DNA of 64,000 nt. Origin: Alphaproteobacteria bacterium (GTDB taxonomy: Bacteria > Pseudomonadota > Alphaproteobacteria > UBA2966 > CAIVPW01). Shown one piece after another: positions 34,400-44,900 of the stretch; position 1 is the first letter of the stretch; every line of letters starts with the position of its first letter. The notes below the pieces were generated by a model. The model was given only the letters and a program-made list of their open reading frames with translations. It did not search any database and was not told where the DNA came from. The translations under genes and the position numbers were made by a program. Where the stretch lies: contig CANKGV010000010.1 of assembly GCA_947481575.1 (NCBI GenBank), positions 7,501 to 71,500 of the forward strand, in the 5' to 3' direction.

Positions 34400-34405
34400 T
34401 TAACC
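34400..34405 (+). promoter_or_regulatory. CtrA half-site-like TTAACC before fliF
   Basis: TTAACC sits inside the 10-bp palindrome 34397-34406, about 98 bases upstream of the chosen fliF start. The same hexamer precedes flbD (38494-38499), flhA (52646-52651) and fliI (minus strand, 60150-60145). Confidence 0.4.
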
Positions 34406-34502
34406 GAATTTTCACAGCGCGCCCCCTACCTTGTCGCCAGTACCGAAGGTTCCGGCAACGGAGCTTCTCGGTACCGGCTCCACTTCGGTTGGGGGAACGG
34501 CA

Positions 34503-36143
34503 GTGAACTCGTTGATGGAAATGCTCCGCGGAATGGGGACCAATCGCCTGGTGGCGATGGGGGTCGTTGCCGCGGGTCTAATCGGCATCTTCCTGTACCT
34601 CGCCACCCAGGTCGGCCAGCCGACCATGGCCCTCCTCTACGGCAGCCTCGACCTGCGCGATGCGGGCGAGATCACCAAGCGCCTCGACACCATGGGCGTG
34701 AAGTACGAGCTGCGCAGCGACGGCACCCAGGTCTATGTGCCCGACGATCGCGTGCTGCAATTGCGCGTCGCGCTAGCCCAAGAGGGCGTCCCCGCCGGCG
34801 GTTCCATCGGCTACGAGATTTTCGATACCACCAGCGCGCTCGGCACGACCTCGTTCATCCAGGACGTGAACCTGCAGCGTGCGTTGGAAGGCGAACTGGC
34901 CCGCACCATCCGCGCCATCGACTCGGTCAACCAGGCGCGCGTGCACTTGGTGCTGCCCAAGCGCGAACTGTTCAGCCGCGACACCCGCAAGGCCTCGGCG
35001 TCGATCGTCATTCAAACGCGCGGCAGCCGGCGTCTCGATTCCGGCCAGATCGCCGCGATCCAGAACTTGGTGGCAGCGGCGGTGCCGGACCTTTCGCCCA
35101 CCCATATTTCGATCGTCGACGACAAAGGCAATCTGCTCGCCCGCGGCACCGACGAAGCTGCCGGTCCTGGCGCTCTCGCCGCCACCCGCATGGAAGAAGT
35201 CCGCACTGCGTTCGAGACCCGGCTGAAGGGGTCGATCGAGCAGATGCTCGAGCGCTCCCTCGGCGCCGGTAAGGTGTGGGCCGAGATTTCCGCGGAACTG
35301 GACCGGAACTCAGTCACCACGCACGAAGAGATCTTCAATCCCGACGGCCAGGTCGTGCGTTCGACGCAGACTATCGGCGACACCAACAACACCCGCGACA
35401 ACACCGGCCCCACGCCGGTGACCGTGGCCACCAACCTGCCGGAGGCGGCCGCCGCCGGCCAAGTCGGCGCCGCCAACACCACGGCCGCCGTGCACAACGA
35501 GGAAACGGTCAACTACGAAATCACCAAGAAGATGACGCAGACCGTGACCGAGGCAGGTGCGTTGACGCGCCTGTCGGTCGCGGTCCTGGTCGACGGCACC
35601 TATACCGGCGCGGCGCCGAATGAAACGTACCAGCCGCGCTCCCAGGCCGACCTGGACCAGATCGCCGCTCTGGTGCGCTCCGCGGTCGGCTACGACCAGA
35701 AGCGCGGCGACCAGGTTTCCGTGCAGAACATGCAGTTCGCGCGCACGGTCGAGCTGTTTACCCCTACGCCAACGGCGTTCCTCGGCTTGGGCAAGGACGA
35801 CTACTTCCGCGTCGGCGAGCTATTCATTTTCGCAATCGTGGCCCTGCTCGTCGTGCTCCTCGTACTGAAGCCGCTGGTTACCCGCGCGCTGTCGATCGCG
35901 CAGGCGCAAGCCCAGGCCGCAGCCGCCGAGCAAGCCGCCGAAGCCGGGTTGATCGCCGCGCAGCAGGCCGCGCTCAGCGCACCCGAAGAGTCGGTGCCGG
36001 TCAGCGAGATGGAGCAGATGATCGACATGGCCCAGGTCGAAGGCCGCGTGCGCTCCAGCTCGCTCAAGAAGATCGGCGAACTGGTCGACAAGCACCCCGA
36101 GGAGGCTCTCGCGATCCTCCGCAACTGGCTCTATCAGGGCTAA
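34503..36143 (+). CDS. fliF: Flagellar MS-ring protein FliF
   Basis: GTG 34503 has GGGGGA six bases upstream; an in-frame TTG at 34431 would add 24 residues. The 546-aa product has a membrane helix (LVAMGVVAAGLIGIFLYLAT), the YscJ/FliF ring-building motifs (DLRDAGEITKRLDTMGVKYEL, VALAQEGVPAGGSIGYEIFD, RVHLVLPKRELFSR), a periplasmic insert, a C-terminal helix (LFIFAIVALLVVLLVLKPLV) and the cytoplasmic FliG-binding tail. It heads the fliF-fliG-fliH-fliN-flbD operon. Confidence 0.96.
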   Translation: MNSLMEMLRGMGTNRLVAMGVVAAGLIGIFLYLATQVGQPTMALLYGSLDLRDAGEITKRLDTMGVKYELRSDGTQVYVPDDRVLQLRVALAQEGVPAGGSIGYEIFDTTSALGTTSFIQDVNLQRALEGELARTIRAIDSVNQARVHLVLPKRELFSRDTRKASASIVIQTRGSRRLDSGQIAAIQNLVAAAVPDLSPTHISIVDDKGNLLARGTDEAAGPGALAATRMEEVRTAFETRLKGSIEQMLERSLGAGKVWAEISAELDRNSVTTHEEIFNPDGQVVRSTQTIGDTNNTRDNTGPTPVTVATNLPEAAAAGQVGAANTTAAVHNEETVNYEITKKMTQTVTEAGALTRLSVAVLVDGTYTGAAPNETYQPRSQADLDQIAALVRSAVGYDQKRGDQVSVQNMQFARTVELFTPTPTAFLGLGKDDYFRVGELFIFAIVALLVVLLVLKPLVTRALSIAQAQAQAAAAEQAAEAGLIAAQQAALSAPEESVPVSEMEQMIDMAQVEGRVRSSSLKKIGELVDKHPEEALAILRNWLYQG

Positions 36144-36170
36144 GCTGGACGTACCGGCCGGATACGCATC

Positions 36171-37223
36171 ATGGCATCTGAATCGCCATTCCAAGCTGAG
36201 ATCGAAGCCCAGCGGGACGCCGCGCTCGAGGATCTGACCGGCCCGCAGAAAGCCGCGATCGTCATGTTCGCGCTTGGCGAGGAACGTTCTGCGCGCCTGT
36301 TCGGCATGATGGACGACGAGGAGATCAAGGAACTCTCCCAGACCATGGCGAACCTGGGCATGATCGACGCCAAGTCGGTGGAATCCCTGTTCTTCATGTT
36401 CGCCAAGCTGATGTCGGGAACCGGCTCCCTGATCGGCAGCTTCGAAAGCACCGAGCGGTTGCTGACCAAGAGTTTGGGCGCCGACCGCGTCGCCCAGATC
36501 ATGGAAGACATCCGCGGCCCGGCCGGGCGTACCATGTGGGACAAGCTCGGCAACGTGAACGAGGCGACCCTCGCCACCTACTTGAAGAACGAGTACCCGC
36601 AAACTGTCGCGGTGGTGTTGTCCAAACTGAAGCCGGACCACGCCAGCCGCGTGCTGGGCGAACTGCCCGAAGAATTCGCGATGGAAGTGATTACCCGTAT
36701 GTTGTCCATGGAGTCGGTACGCAAGGAGATCCTCGACGGTGTCGAACAGACTCTCCGCACCGAGTTCATGAGCAACCTCGCCCGCACCGCACGGCGCGAC
36801 AGCCACGAGTTGATCGCGGACATCTTCAACAACTTCGACCGCTCGACGGAGAGCCGGTTCATGACGGCGCTGGAAGAGCGCAGCCGCGATTCGGCCGAGC
36901 GCATCAAGGCGCTGATGTTCACGTTCGAAGATTTGTCCAAGCTCGATCCGGGCTCGGTGCAAACCCTCCTCCGCGGCGTCGAAAAGTCGCGCCTCGCCGT
37001 TGCCCTCAAGGGCGCGTCGGAAACGATCCGCGACCTGTTCTTCAGCAACATGTCGGAACGCGCCGGCAAGATTCTGCGCGAAGACATGGAAGCAATGGGC
37101 CCGGTGCGCCTCAAGGAAGTCGACGAGGCGCAGATGGAAATCGTCACCAAGGCCAAGGAATTGGCCGCCTCAGGCGAGATCGTTATCGCCGAGGGTGGTG
37201 GCGACGACGAATTGATCTACTAA
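36171..37223 (+). CDS. fliG: Flagellar motor switch protein FliG
   Basis: The 350-aa product shows the N-terminal domain ([42 protein letters not shown]), the middle EHPQTVA-like helix ([29 protein letters not shown]) and the C-terminal torque helix region ([36 protein letters not shown]). It forms the cytoplasmic rotor face that engages the stators. It lies 27 bases after fliF. Confidence 0.97.
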   Translation: MASESPFQAEIEAQRDAALEDLTGPQKAAIVMFALGEERSARLFGMMDDEEIKELSQTMANLGMIDAKSVESLFFMFAKLMSGTGSLIGSFESTERLLTKSLGADRVAQIMEDIRGPAGRTMWDKLGNVNEATLATYLKNEYPQTVAVVLSKLKPDHASRVLGELPEEFAMEVITRMLSMESVRKEILDGVEQTLRTEFMSNLARTARRDSHELIADIFNNFDRSTESRFMTALEERSRDSAERIKALMFTFEDLSKLDPGSVQTLLRGVEKSRLAVALKGASETIRDLFFSNMSERAGKILREDMEAMGPVRLKEVDEAQMEIVTKAKELAASGEIVIAEGGGDDELIY

Positions 37224-37232
37224 GGCGGCGGG

Positions 37233-38093
37233 ATGGCCAACAAGTTCACCTTCGACACGGTCTTCGACGCCGAGACCATCGCGCGCGAAAACCGCCGCCG
37301 CCAGCCCGTGGGGCCGCCGCTCATCTACACAGAGCAGGATTTCACCGTAGCGGTTGAGCGCGCCCGCCGCGAGGGACGCGCCACCGGCTTCGCGGAGGGC
37401 CGCGCCGCCGGCATCGGCGAAATCCGTGAAGTGATCGACGTACACGCCGCCAAAGCATTGGAAGCGATCGCCCGCACGTTACCGAAGCTGGAAGAAACGC
37501 ACCGGCGCTTGGCGCTCGATTTGCGCAAGGAAGCCACCGGCTTGGCATTGGTGATCGCCCGCGCGCTGTCCCACGAGTTGCTCAAGCGGCAACCTGAGGT
37601 CGAAGTGGCAGCAATGGCGATGGGTGCGTTGGCGACGCTTTCCGAACTGGCCGAACAACCCCGTACGGTCATCAAGGTGGCGCCGGCGGTGCTGGACGCG
37701 GTGCGGACGCTATTGGCGAAGGAAATCGCCGGGCGCCCCGGCATGAAAGTGCAACTGGCGAGCGATCCGGCGTTGAGCGGCACCGCGTGCCGTGTCGAAT
37801 GGCCGGAAGGCGGCGCCGAGCGCGACCCCGCCCAGATCGAGCGCCAAGCGGCGCAAGCCGTTGAGCGCTATCTGGCCGTGCTCAACGATCTGCCCGAGTT
37901 TCACGGACCCGCCGGCGCGACGGATGAGGGCCCCGGTCAGGGCCCCGACGTGCAGGCGGCGATCAACCAAGTCGCGCTCGCGGCCGCCGATCAGGCCGCC
38001 GCGGTAGCGGATGCAAACCGGCCGGAAGCGGCCAAGGCCCCGGCCGCGGCGCCGAAAGCCGCCGCCCCGGCAAATGCCGCCCCGAAAGGCTGA
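37233..38093 (+). CDS. fliH: Flagellar assembly protein FliH (FlbE-like)
   Basis: The 286-aa product has AAGGCGG before ATG 37233, an N-terminal peptide, the ARREGRATGFAEGRAAGIGE GxxxG-type segment of FliH, a helical middle and a C-terminal beta-rich domain (VQLASDPALSGTACRVEWPEGGAERD), with an Ala/Pro tail. It anchors the FliI ATPase to the rotor and export gate. In Caulobacter the equivalent gene is flbE. It is tightly packed with fliG and fliN. Confidence 0.88.
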   Translation: MANKFTFDTVFDAETIARENRRRQPVGPPLIYTEQDFTVAVERARREGRATGFAEGRAAGIGEIREVIDVHAAKALEAIARTLPKLEETHRRLALDLRKEATGLALVIARALSHELLKRQPEVEVAAMAMGALATLSELAEQPRTVIKVAPAVLDAVRTLLAKEIAGRPGMKVQLASDPALSGTACRVEWPEGGAERDPAQIERQAAQAVERYLAVLNDLPEFHGPAGATDEGPGQGPDVQAAINQVALAAADQAAAVADANRPEAAKAPAAAPKAAAPANAAPKG

Positions 38094-38104
38094 CAGGAGC
38101 GACC

Positions 38105-38458
38105 ATGGCAACCAACGACGATCTCGACCTTCCCGACCTCGAGAAGGAAATGGACGCGCAGAACGAAGCGGCTGCGCCCGCCGACGGTGACAAGCAAGAA
38201 CCGCAGGATCACGCGGCCACCGAACTGGAAGCGGTGTTCGACGTTCCGGTTCAGGTCTCGGCGGTGCTGGGCAAAGCCTCGATGGAGGTCAGCAATCTCC
38301 TCAAGCTCAACTCCGGCGCGGTGGTCGAGCTCGACCGCAAGGTCGGCGAAGCCATCGACATCTACGTCAACAACCGCTTGGTGGCGCGTGGCGAGGTCGT
38401 CGTGATCGACGACCGGCTGGGCGTGACCATGACGGAAATCATCAAAGTCGAACGTTAG
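38105..38458 (+). CDS. fliN: Flagellar motor switch protein FliN
   Basis: The 117-aa product has an acidic N-terminal extension, then the SpoA domain: VFDVPVQVSAVLGKASMEVSNLLKLNSGAVVELDRKVGEAIDIYVNNRLVARGEVVVIDDRLGVTMTEII. It forms the lower C-ring with FliM (FliM is not in this window). AGGAG precedes ATG 38105. Confidence 0.97.
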   Translation: MATNDDLDLPDLEKEMDAQNEAAAPADGDKQEPQDHAATELEAVFDVPVQVSAVLGKASMEVSNLLKLNSGAVVELDRKVGEAIDIYVNNRLVARGEVVVIDDRLGVTMTEIIKVER

Positions 38459-38493
38459 GACCCTGGGCGCAGATGGTGCCCGTAGTAGTTTTG

Positions 38494-38499
38494 TTAACC
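38494..38499 (+). promoter_or_regulatory. CtrA half-site-like TTAACC before flbD
   Basis: TTAACC is 46 bases upstream of the flbD ATG in the 87-base fliN-flbD gap, suggesting flbD has its own promoter in addition to read-through from fliF. Confidence 0.35.
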
Positions 38500-38545
38500 T
38501 TACACGCGTAAACCGCAGTAGCGGCACGACGCAGGAGAACCAGTT

Positions 38546-39961
38546 ATGCGGCTGTTGATCATCGGTGGCATGCACGGCCAGATCGGCGCGGCGAGCAAAA
38601 TGGCCATGGCGCGGGGTGCGAAAGTCGCGCACGTGCCGGACGTCCTCGCAGCGTTGAACGCACTGCGGGCAGGCCAAGGCGCCGATCTCGTCATGATCGA
38701 CGTTGGGCTGGACATCAAAGGCTTCATCGCCTCGCTGCAGGCCGAGCGCTTCAGCGCGACGGTCGTGGCGTGCGGCGTGGGCACCGATGCGGAGGCCGCG
38801 GTCAACGCGATCCGCGCCGGCGCCAAGGAATACGTGCCGCTGCCGCCGGAACCGGATCTGATCGCCGCGGTTCTGGAAGCGGTCACCGAGGAGGCCAAGA
38901 CCCTCCTCTATGCCGACCCGCTGATGAAGAACGTGGTCAAGCTCGCCGACCAGGTAGCGGACTCCAACGCGAGCATCCTGGTCACCGGCGAGTCCGGCAC
39001 CGGTAAGGAAGTGCTCGCCAACTACGTGCACTCCAAGTCGCGCCGCGCCGACCGCCCGTTCATCTCGCTGAACTGCGCCGCGATCCCCGAGAACCTGCTC
39101 GAATCGGAATTGTTCGGCCACGAAAAGGGCGCGTTTACCGGCGCCGTCGCGCGCCGCATCGGCAAGTTCGAAGAAGCCAACGGCGGCACCCTGCTGCTCG
39201 ACGAAATTTCCGAAATGCACCCGCGCCTGCAAGCCAAACTGCTGCGCGCGATTCAGGAACGCGAGATCGACCGCGTCGGCGGCACCAAGCCGGTCAAGGT
39301 CGACATCCGCATTATCGCGACGTCGAACCGGGACCTCACCGCCGAGGTCGCCAATGGCAACTTCCGTGAAGACCTGTTCTTCCGCCTGAACGTGATCAAC
39401 ATCAACGTGCCGGCGCTGCGCGACCGCAAGGGCGACATTCCCCTCCTCGCCGACTACTTCGCGAAGAAGTACGCCGAGGTGAACGGGGTCCCCTACCGCT
39501 CGATTTCGGAGGGCGCGTTGGAAGCCCTGCGCCGCCACCGCTGGCCGGGCAACGTCCGCGAACTGGAAAACGCCATTCACCGCGCCGTGCTGCTGGCTGT
39601 CGGCGACGACATCGGCGCCGATGCGATCGTACTGCCGGAATCCACGGCGAGCGTTGCCGCCGGCGGCGCCGCCGGGAGTTCGGCCACTGCCCTCGCCCAA
39701 GCCGGGCGCGCCACCACCAATTTGGTCGGGCGCACGGTAGCTGACGTCGAGCGCGACCTGATCATCGACACGCTCAAGCACTGCCTCGGCAACCGCACCC
39801 ACGCGGCCAACATCCTCGGCATCTCGATCCGCACCCTGCGCAACAAGCTCAAGCAGTACACCGACGAAGGCACCCCGGTTCCCGAACCCGGTACGGGCGG
39901 CGGCGGCGGCGTGGGGATTGGCAGCGGTGGCGCCATGGCGAGCGCAGTCGCAGGCCTGTAG
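38546..39961 (+). CDS. flbD: Sigma-54-dependent flagellar regulator FlbD
   Basis: The 471-aa product has an N-terminal receiver-like domain (residues 1-115) lacking the acidic pair (LLIIGGMHG instead of VVDDD) but keeping an Asp at 52 (VMIDVG). The AAA+ domain has Walker A GESGTGKE, the sigma-54-contacting GAFTGA loop, Walker B GGTLLLDEIS and the arginine-finger region. The C-terminal Fis-type HTH includes NRTHAANILGISIRTLRNKLKQY. It activates late and represses early flagellar promoters. A Gly-rich tail follows. Confidence 0.95.
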   Translation: MRLLIIGGMHGQIGAASKMAMARGAKVAHVPDVLAALNALRAGQGADLVMIDVGLDIKGFIASLQAERFSATVVACGVGTDAEAAVNAIRAGAKEYVPLPPEPDLIAAVLEAVTEEAKTLLYADPLMKNVVKLADQVADSNASILVTGESGTGKEVLANYVHSKSRRADRPFISLNCAAIPENLLESELFGHEKGAFTGAVARRIGKFEEANGGTLLLDEISEMHPRLQAKLLRAIQEREIDRVGGTKPVKVDIRIIATSNRDLTAEVANGNFREDLFFRLNVININVPALRDRKGDIPLLADYFAKKYAEVNGVPYRSISEGALEALRRHRWPGNVRELENAIHRAVLLAVGDDIGADAIVLPESTASVAAGGAAGSSATALAQAGRATTNLVGRTVADVERDLIIDTLKHCLGNRTHAANILGISIRTLRNKLKQYTDEGTPVPEPGTGGGGGVGIGSGGAMASAVAGL

Positions 39962-40363
39962 CCGGTTTGCGGCCGGCACCGCCGGAGCATTCCACCGCGA
40001 TCCGCACACCCGGAGCGTAGCCGGCACCGAGCAGGGGCCGCGCGGGCCTCTCTGCACGCTTTTTGCGCAGGCCAATCCAGGCGCTGCAACAGCCTGTTAC
40101 CAATTCCCCCCTTTGCGGACCCGTGCGGACCACGTAGCAGAATCCACGCTGTGCGCTGCGCTTCTGCACGAGGTGGTGAACGGGGTCGCCCGCGGCCCGC
40201 TCCCTCTTGCGGGGCGGTGCAGCCAATGGCAAAGCTGAGCCGGTTTGACATTCCGATGCGTTAACCGGGCCAATGCGCTAACCGGGCGAAGCGACACGGT
40301 GGCGTTGAGGTTTTCGAAGCCCAACTCGGGCAAGCAATTTCAGTCTGATTGGATCGATTGGTT
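39962..40363. other. Intergenic region between flbD and the RND adaptor gene
   Basis: This 402-base gap contains a TTGACA (40245-40250) with no good -10 at normal spacing and a near-perfect 15-base direct repeat (40256-40270 and 40273-40287, ATGCGYTAACCGGGC, one mismatch, 17-base period) about 80-110 bases before the adaptor gene. The repeat is a candidate operator. No gene or terminator is evident. Confidence 0.5.
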
Positions 40364-41962
40364 ATGAAAGCTGCCCGTGTGATCTCGCTTACCGTGCTCG
40401 CCCTGGCGATTGCGGGCGGTGCCTACCTCTATCGCGAAAAGGACGCCGTGATGGCGTTTGCCGGCGGTACGGCCGCCGCGCCTGCGGCCGGCACTCCCGG
40501 CGCTGCGGCCGCTCCGGGCGCCGCCGGTGCTCCGGGTGCGCGCCCTGGCGGACCGGGCCGTCCCGGCGGCGGCCGCGCCGCAGCGAACGTGATCACTACG
40601 GTGGCCGAGGCAAAGGACATCCCGATCAGCGTCACCGCGGTTGGCTGGGTCGAGGCCTCGGCGTCCGTGGCCGTGCGCTCGCGCATCGATGGCTACGTCA
40701 CCAAGCTCGCCGTAACCGACGGCCAAATGGTCAAGGCCGGCGACCTGCTGGTGCAGCTCGACGATCAGGCAATCCAAGCGACCATGGCCAAGGACCGCGC
40801 TACCATGGCCCGCGACCAAGCCACCGTGGACCAGCTCACCGCCGACCTAGCGCGCATCACGACCCTCGCCGGAACCAACAACGCGACCCGCACCCAGGTC
40901 GATCAAGCCAAGACCAATCTCGCCGTGGCTACGGCCAACCTCGCCGGCGACAAGGCCTTGCTGCAGACCGACCAGCTCCAGCTTGGCTTCACCACCATCA
41001 CCGCGCCGATCGCAGGCCGCGTGGGCGTGGTCAGCACCACGACCGGCGCGCTGGTTCGTGCGTCCGATCAGACGCCGCTGGTGACGGTCACCCGTATGGC
41101 CCCGGTGCGCATCACGTTTACCATCCCGCAGCGCAACCTCGACGGCTTCCGCCAGGCGCTCGCCAGTGCCGAGACGACCCCCGTCCGCGCCTACGACCCG
41201 ACCAACGGCACGCTGTTGTCGACCGGCAAGCTCACGTTCGTCGATTCCACGGTCGATACCACGTCCGGCACCGTGCTGATCAAGGCCGAGTTCGCCAATG
41301 CCGACGGCAGTCTGTGGCCGGGCGAATATATCCGCGTCGAAACCCAGCTCGGCCTGCGCGCCGCCGCCACGGTGGTTCCGATCGCCGCGGTGCAGGTCAA
41401 CGCCAACGGCCCTTACGTCTACCTGGTGCGCAACGACCGCGCGGTAGTGACGCCGGTGACCGTATCCGACACCTACCAACAACTGTCGATCATTTCGGCC
41501 GGCGTCCGCCCCGGCGATCACCTGATCGTCGAAGGCATGCTGCGCTTGGTCGACGGCCAAGCGGTGACCGAAACCTTGGACACTGCCGCCGCCGCTGCCG
41601 CGCAAGCCGCGGTCCGGGCCGCGGCACGGCCGATTGCCGCCGCCACGCCGCCCGGCCAAACGCCCGCTGGGGCAGCGCCAGGCCAGGGGCAACCCGGCCA
41701 GGCCCGCCCGGCCGGCGCGCCGCAGAACGCCGCCGCCACTCCTGCCGCTGCGCCCGCCGGCGCCCCGGGCGTTGCCGGCCAAGGCCAGTTCCAAGGACGC
41801 AACCCGAACGGTGGCGCCCCGGGCGCCGCTCCGCAGAACGCCGCCGCGGCCGGCGGCGCGCCCGCCGACGGCGCGCGCCCGCGCCCACAAGGCACCCTTA
41901 CCGAAGTCGCCCCCGGCACGCCGCCGGCGGCGCAGCCCGCTGCCAGGACGCCCGCACCATGA
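40364..41962 (+). CDS. RND efflux periplasmic adaptor subunit
   Basis: The 532-aa product has an N-terminal signal/anchor (LTVLALAIAGGAYLY), a Pro/Gly/Ala linker (about 28-70), lipoyl halves (VRSRIDGYVTKLAVTDGQMVKAGDLLVQLDD and ITAPIAGRVGVVSTTTGAL), a short coiled coil, beta-barrel and membrane-proximal domains (YVYLVRNDRAVVTPVTVSD). Residues from about 406 form an Ala/Pro/Gly/Gln-rich tail not typical of MdtA-type adaptors. It overlaps the RND gene by ATGA. No outer-membrane channel gene is adjacent. Confidence 0.93.
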   Translation: MKAARVISLTVLALAIAGGAYLYREKDAVMAFAGGTAAAPAAGTPGAAAAPGAAGAPGARPGGPGRPGGGRAAANVITTVAEAKDIPISVTAVGWVEASASVAVRSRIDGYVTKLAVTDGQMVKAGDLLVQLDDQAIQATMAKDRATMARDQATVDQLTADLARITTLAGTNNATRTQVDQAKTNLAVATANLAGDKALLQTDQLQLGFTTITAPIAGRVGVVSTTTGALVRASDQTPLVTVTRMAPVRITFTIPQRNLDGFRQALASAETTPVRAYDPTNGTLLSTGKLTFVDSTVDTTSGTVLIKAEFANADGSLWPGEYIRVETQLGLRAAATVVPIAAVQVNANGPYVYLVRNDRAVVTPVTVSDTYQQLSIISAGVRPGDHLIVEGMLRLVDGQAVTETLDTAAAAAAQAAVRAAARPIAAATPPGQTPAGAAPGQGQPGQARPAGAPQNAAATPAAAPAGAPGVAGQGQFQGRNPNGGAPGAAPQNAAAAGGAPADGARPRPQGTLTEVAPGTPPAAQPAARTPAP

Positions 41963-44900
41963 ACATCTCCGCCCCATTCATTCACCGGCCGGTCGCCACC
42001 ATCCTGCTGGCGGTCGCGCTCTGCGCGGTCGGCATCTTCGCCTACGGGTACCTGCCCGTTGCCGCCCTGCCAAACGTCGAGTACCCGACCATTACGGTCT
42101 CGGCGGGTCTGTCGGGCGCCACGCCGGAAACCATGGCGACCTCGGTCGCGACGCCGCTGATCAAGAACTTCTCGACCATCCCGTCGATCACGTCCATGAC
42201 CGCGCGCAGCTCGCAGGGCAATACCAATATTGTCATGCAGTTCGACCTGAACCGCGACATCGACCAGGCCGCGGCCGACGTGGAAGCGGCGATCTCGCGC
42301 ACCACCCGGCAGCTTCCGGCCAACACCACCGCGCCCAGCTTCCGCAAGGTCAACCCGGCGGATTCGCCGATCATCCAGCTCAGCGTGCAAAGCACGTCGA
42401 TGACGCTGACCCAGCTCAACGATTACGCCGAAGACGTTATTTCGCCGGCCTTGGCCGCACTGGGCGGCGTCGGCGAGGTCACGGTGGCGGGCGCCAAGAA
42501 GTTTGCGTTGCGCGTCGAGGTCAACCCGCTCGCCCTCACCGGCCTCGGCATCGGCATCGACCAGATCATCACCGCGATCGGCGCCGCCAATTCGGTCACC
42601 CCGGCCGGCGCGGTCAACGGCGCCGACCAGACGCTGGCGATCAACGCCACCAACCAGATGACCACCGCCGAGCAGTTCCGCAACGTGATCATCTCCACGC
42701 CCAACAACCGCGCCGTGCGGGTGGGCGACGTGGCGCGGGTCGTCGACTCGGTCGCCAACACCAAGAATTCCAGCAGCTACGACGGCAAGCCGGCGCTGCT
42801 GCTGTCGGTGTTCCGCCAGCCCGAAGCCAACACGGTGGACGTGGTGCGGCGCGTCAAGGAACTGCTGCCGTCGTTCGTCTCCGACCTGGGCCCCAACGGC
42901 GCGATCAGCGTGCTGAACGACCGCGCTATTTCGGTCGTCCACTCGGTGGACGAAGTGAAGCGCACGCTCGCCATCACCATCGGGCTGGTGATCCTGGTGG
43001 TGTTCCTGTTCCTGCGCCGCATTTCGGCAACTCTGATCCCGACGCTGGCGGTGCCGATCTCGCTGCTGGCCACGGTGGGCGCGATGTACGCGCTCGGCTA
43101 CTCGATCGACAACGTGTCGCTGCTCGGCATCACGCTGGCCGTGGGCCTGGTTGTCGATGACGCGATCGTTATGCTGGAAAACATCGTCCGGCATATCGAA
43201 GAAGGTATGGAGCCGTTCCAAGCCGCGCTCCAAGGCAGCCGCGAGGTCGGCTTCACCATCGTTTCGATTACCTTGTCGCTGGTCGCGGTGTTCCTGCCGA
43301 TCCTGCTGATGGGCGGCGTCATCGGCCGCATCTTCCACGAGTTCGCCGTGGTGGTGACGATCGCCATCGCCGCCTCGCTGGTGGTTTCGCTGACGCTCAC
43401 GCCCATGCTGTGCGCGCGCCTGCCCGCCCACGTGCCGGGCGCCAAGCGCGGCATTTTCGACCGCGGCTTCGACCTGGTGCTGGCCGGCTACCGGGTGCTG
43501 CTCGACTTCGCGCTGCGCTGGAAGCCGCTGATGCTGATCGTGTTCATCGGCACGGTCGCCGCCAGCGGCTACCTGCTCAACGTGCTGCCCAAGAGCTTCC
43601 TGCCCCAAGAAGACCTGGGCCAGCTCTCGGTGTTCACCCAGGCGCGGCAAGACATCTCGTATGCCGACCTGATGGTGCTACAGACGCGCGTCGAAAGCCT
43701 CCTGCGCGCCAAACCGTACGTCGAACACGTCGCGTCCAATGTCGGCGGCGGCAACGGCGGCAACCTCTTCGTCGACCTGAAGGACAAGACCGAGCGCCCG
43801 CCGCTCAACGACATCCTGGCCGACCTGCGCCGCACCCTTGTGGTCCCGGGCATCACCGCCACGGTCAACCCGGTGCAAAACCTGCGCATCGGCGGCGGCG
43901 GCAATTCCAGCACGTACCAGTACGTGATGCGCGGCGTCGACCGGAACGAGCTGCTCGGCTGGAGCAAGACGATGATGGAGGCGATGAGCGCCAACCCGTT
44001 CTTTGCCGACGTGAACACCGACGTGCAAAACAACGCACAGCAGGTATCGCTCTCGGTCGATGCGGAAAAGGCCCGCCTGCTCGGCATCACCAGCGCGCAA
44101 ATGCTGAGCTACCTGAACCAGGGCTTCGGCAGCACCACCGCGTCCACCATCTTCAAGACCGGCGACAGCTACTCGGTGATCGTCGAATTCGATCCCGAGA
44201 TTCCGTGGACCCCGGCGCTGCTCGACCAGGTGCAGATCCGCGTCGCCGCCACCGGCAAGATGATCCCGCTGTCGGCGTTCGCCACCGTCAAGCGCTCGGT
44301 CGGCACGCTGTCGGTGAGCCAGATCGGCCAGCTGCCGTCGGTGACCCTGTCGTTCAACCTGCCGCCGGGCGTTTCGCTGTCCGAAGCCACCGCGGAAACC
44401 GAACTGGTGAAGCAGGACATCGGCCTGCCGCCCACCATCTCCACCGGCTTCTCGGGCAACGCCGGCGTGTTCCAGCAGTCGATGCAGAGCCAGACGATGC
44501 TCATCCTCGGCGCGATCGTCACGATCTACCTGGTGCTCGGCATCCTGTACGAAAACTTCATCCACCCGCTGACCATTCTCACCGGGTTGCCGTCGGCGGC
44601 CGTCGGCGCGCTGGCCTCGCTGTACTGGTTCAAGTTCGACCTCAGCGTGATCGCGGTGATCGGCGTGCTGATGCTGATCGGCATCGTCAAGAAGAACGCG
44701 ATCATGATGATCGACTTCGCCCTGGCCAGGCAGACCGCCGGCGCCAAGCCCTATGACGCGATCCGCGAAGCGTGCCTGATCCGGTTCCGCCCGATCATGA
44801 TGACGACGCTCGCCACCATCATGGGCGCGCTGCCCATCGCATTGGGCGCCGGCGCCGGCTCCGAGATGCGCCAGCCCTTGGGCGTGGCGGTGGTCGGCGG

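Noticed and set aside
37991-40075. 694-codon minus-strand frame across fliN and flbD
   Set aside because: It spans well-supported genes on the other strand, with no recognisable motifs.
41314-41958. 645-base in-frame upstream extension of the RND transporter
   Set aside because: It overlaps the adaptor gene in another frame and is Arg/Pro-rich; the ATG at 41959 gives the canonical RND N-terminus and an ATGA overlap.
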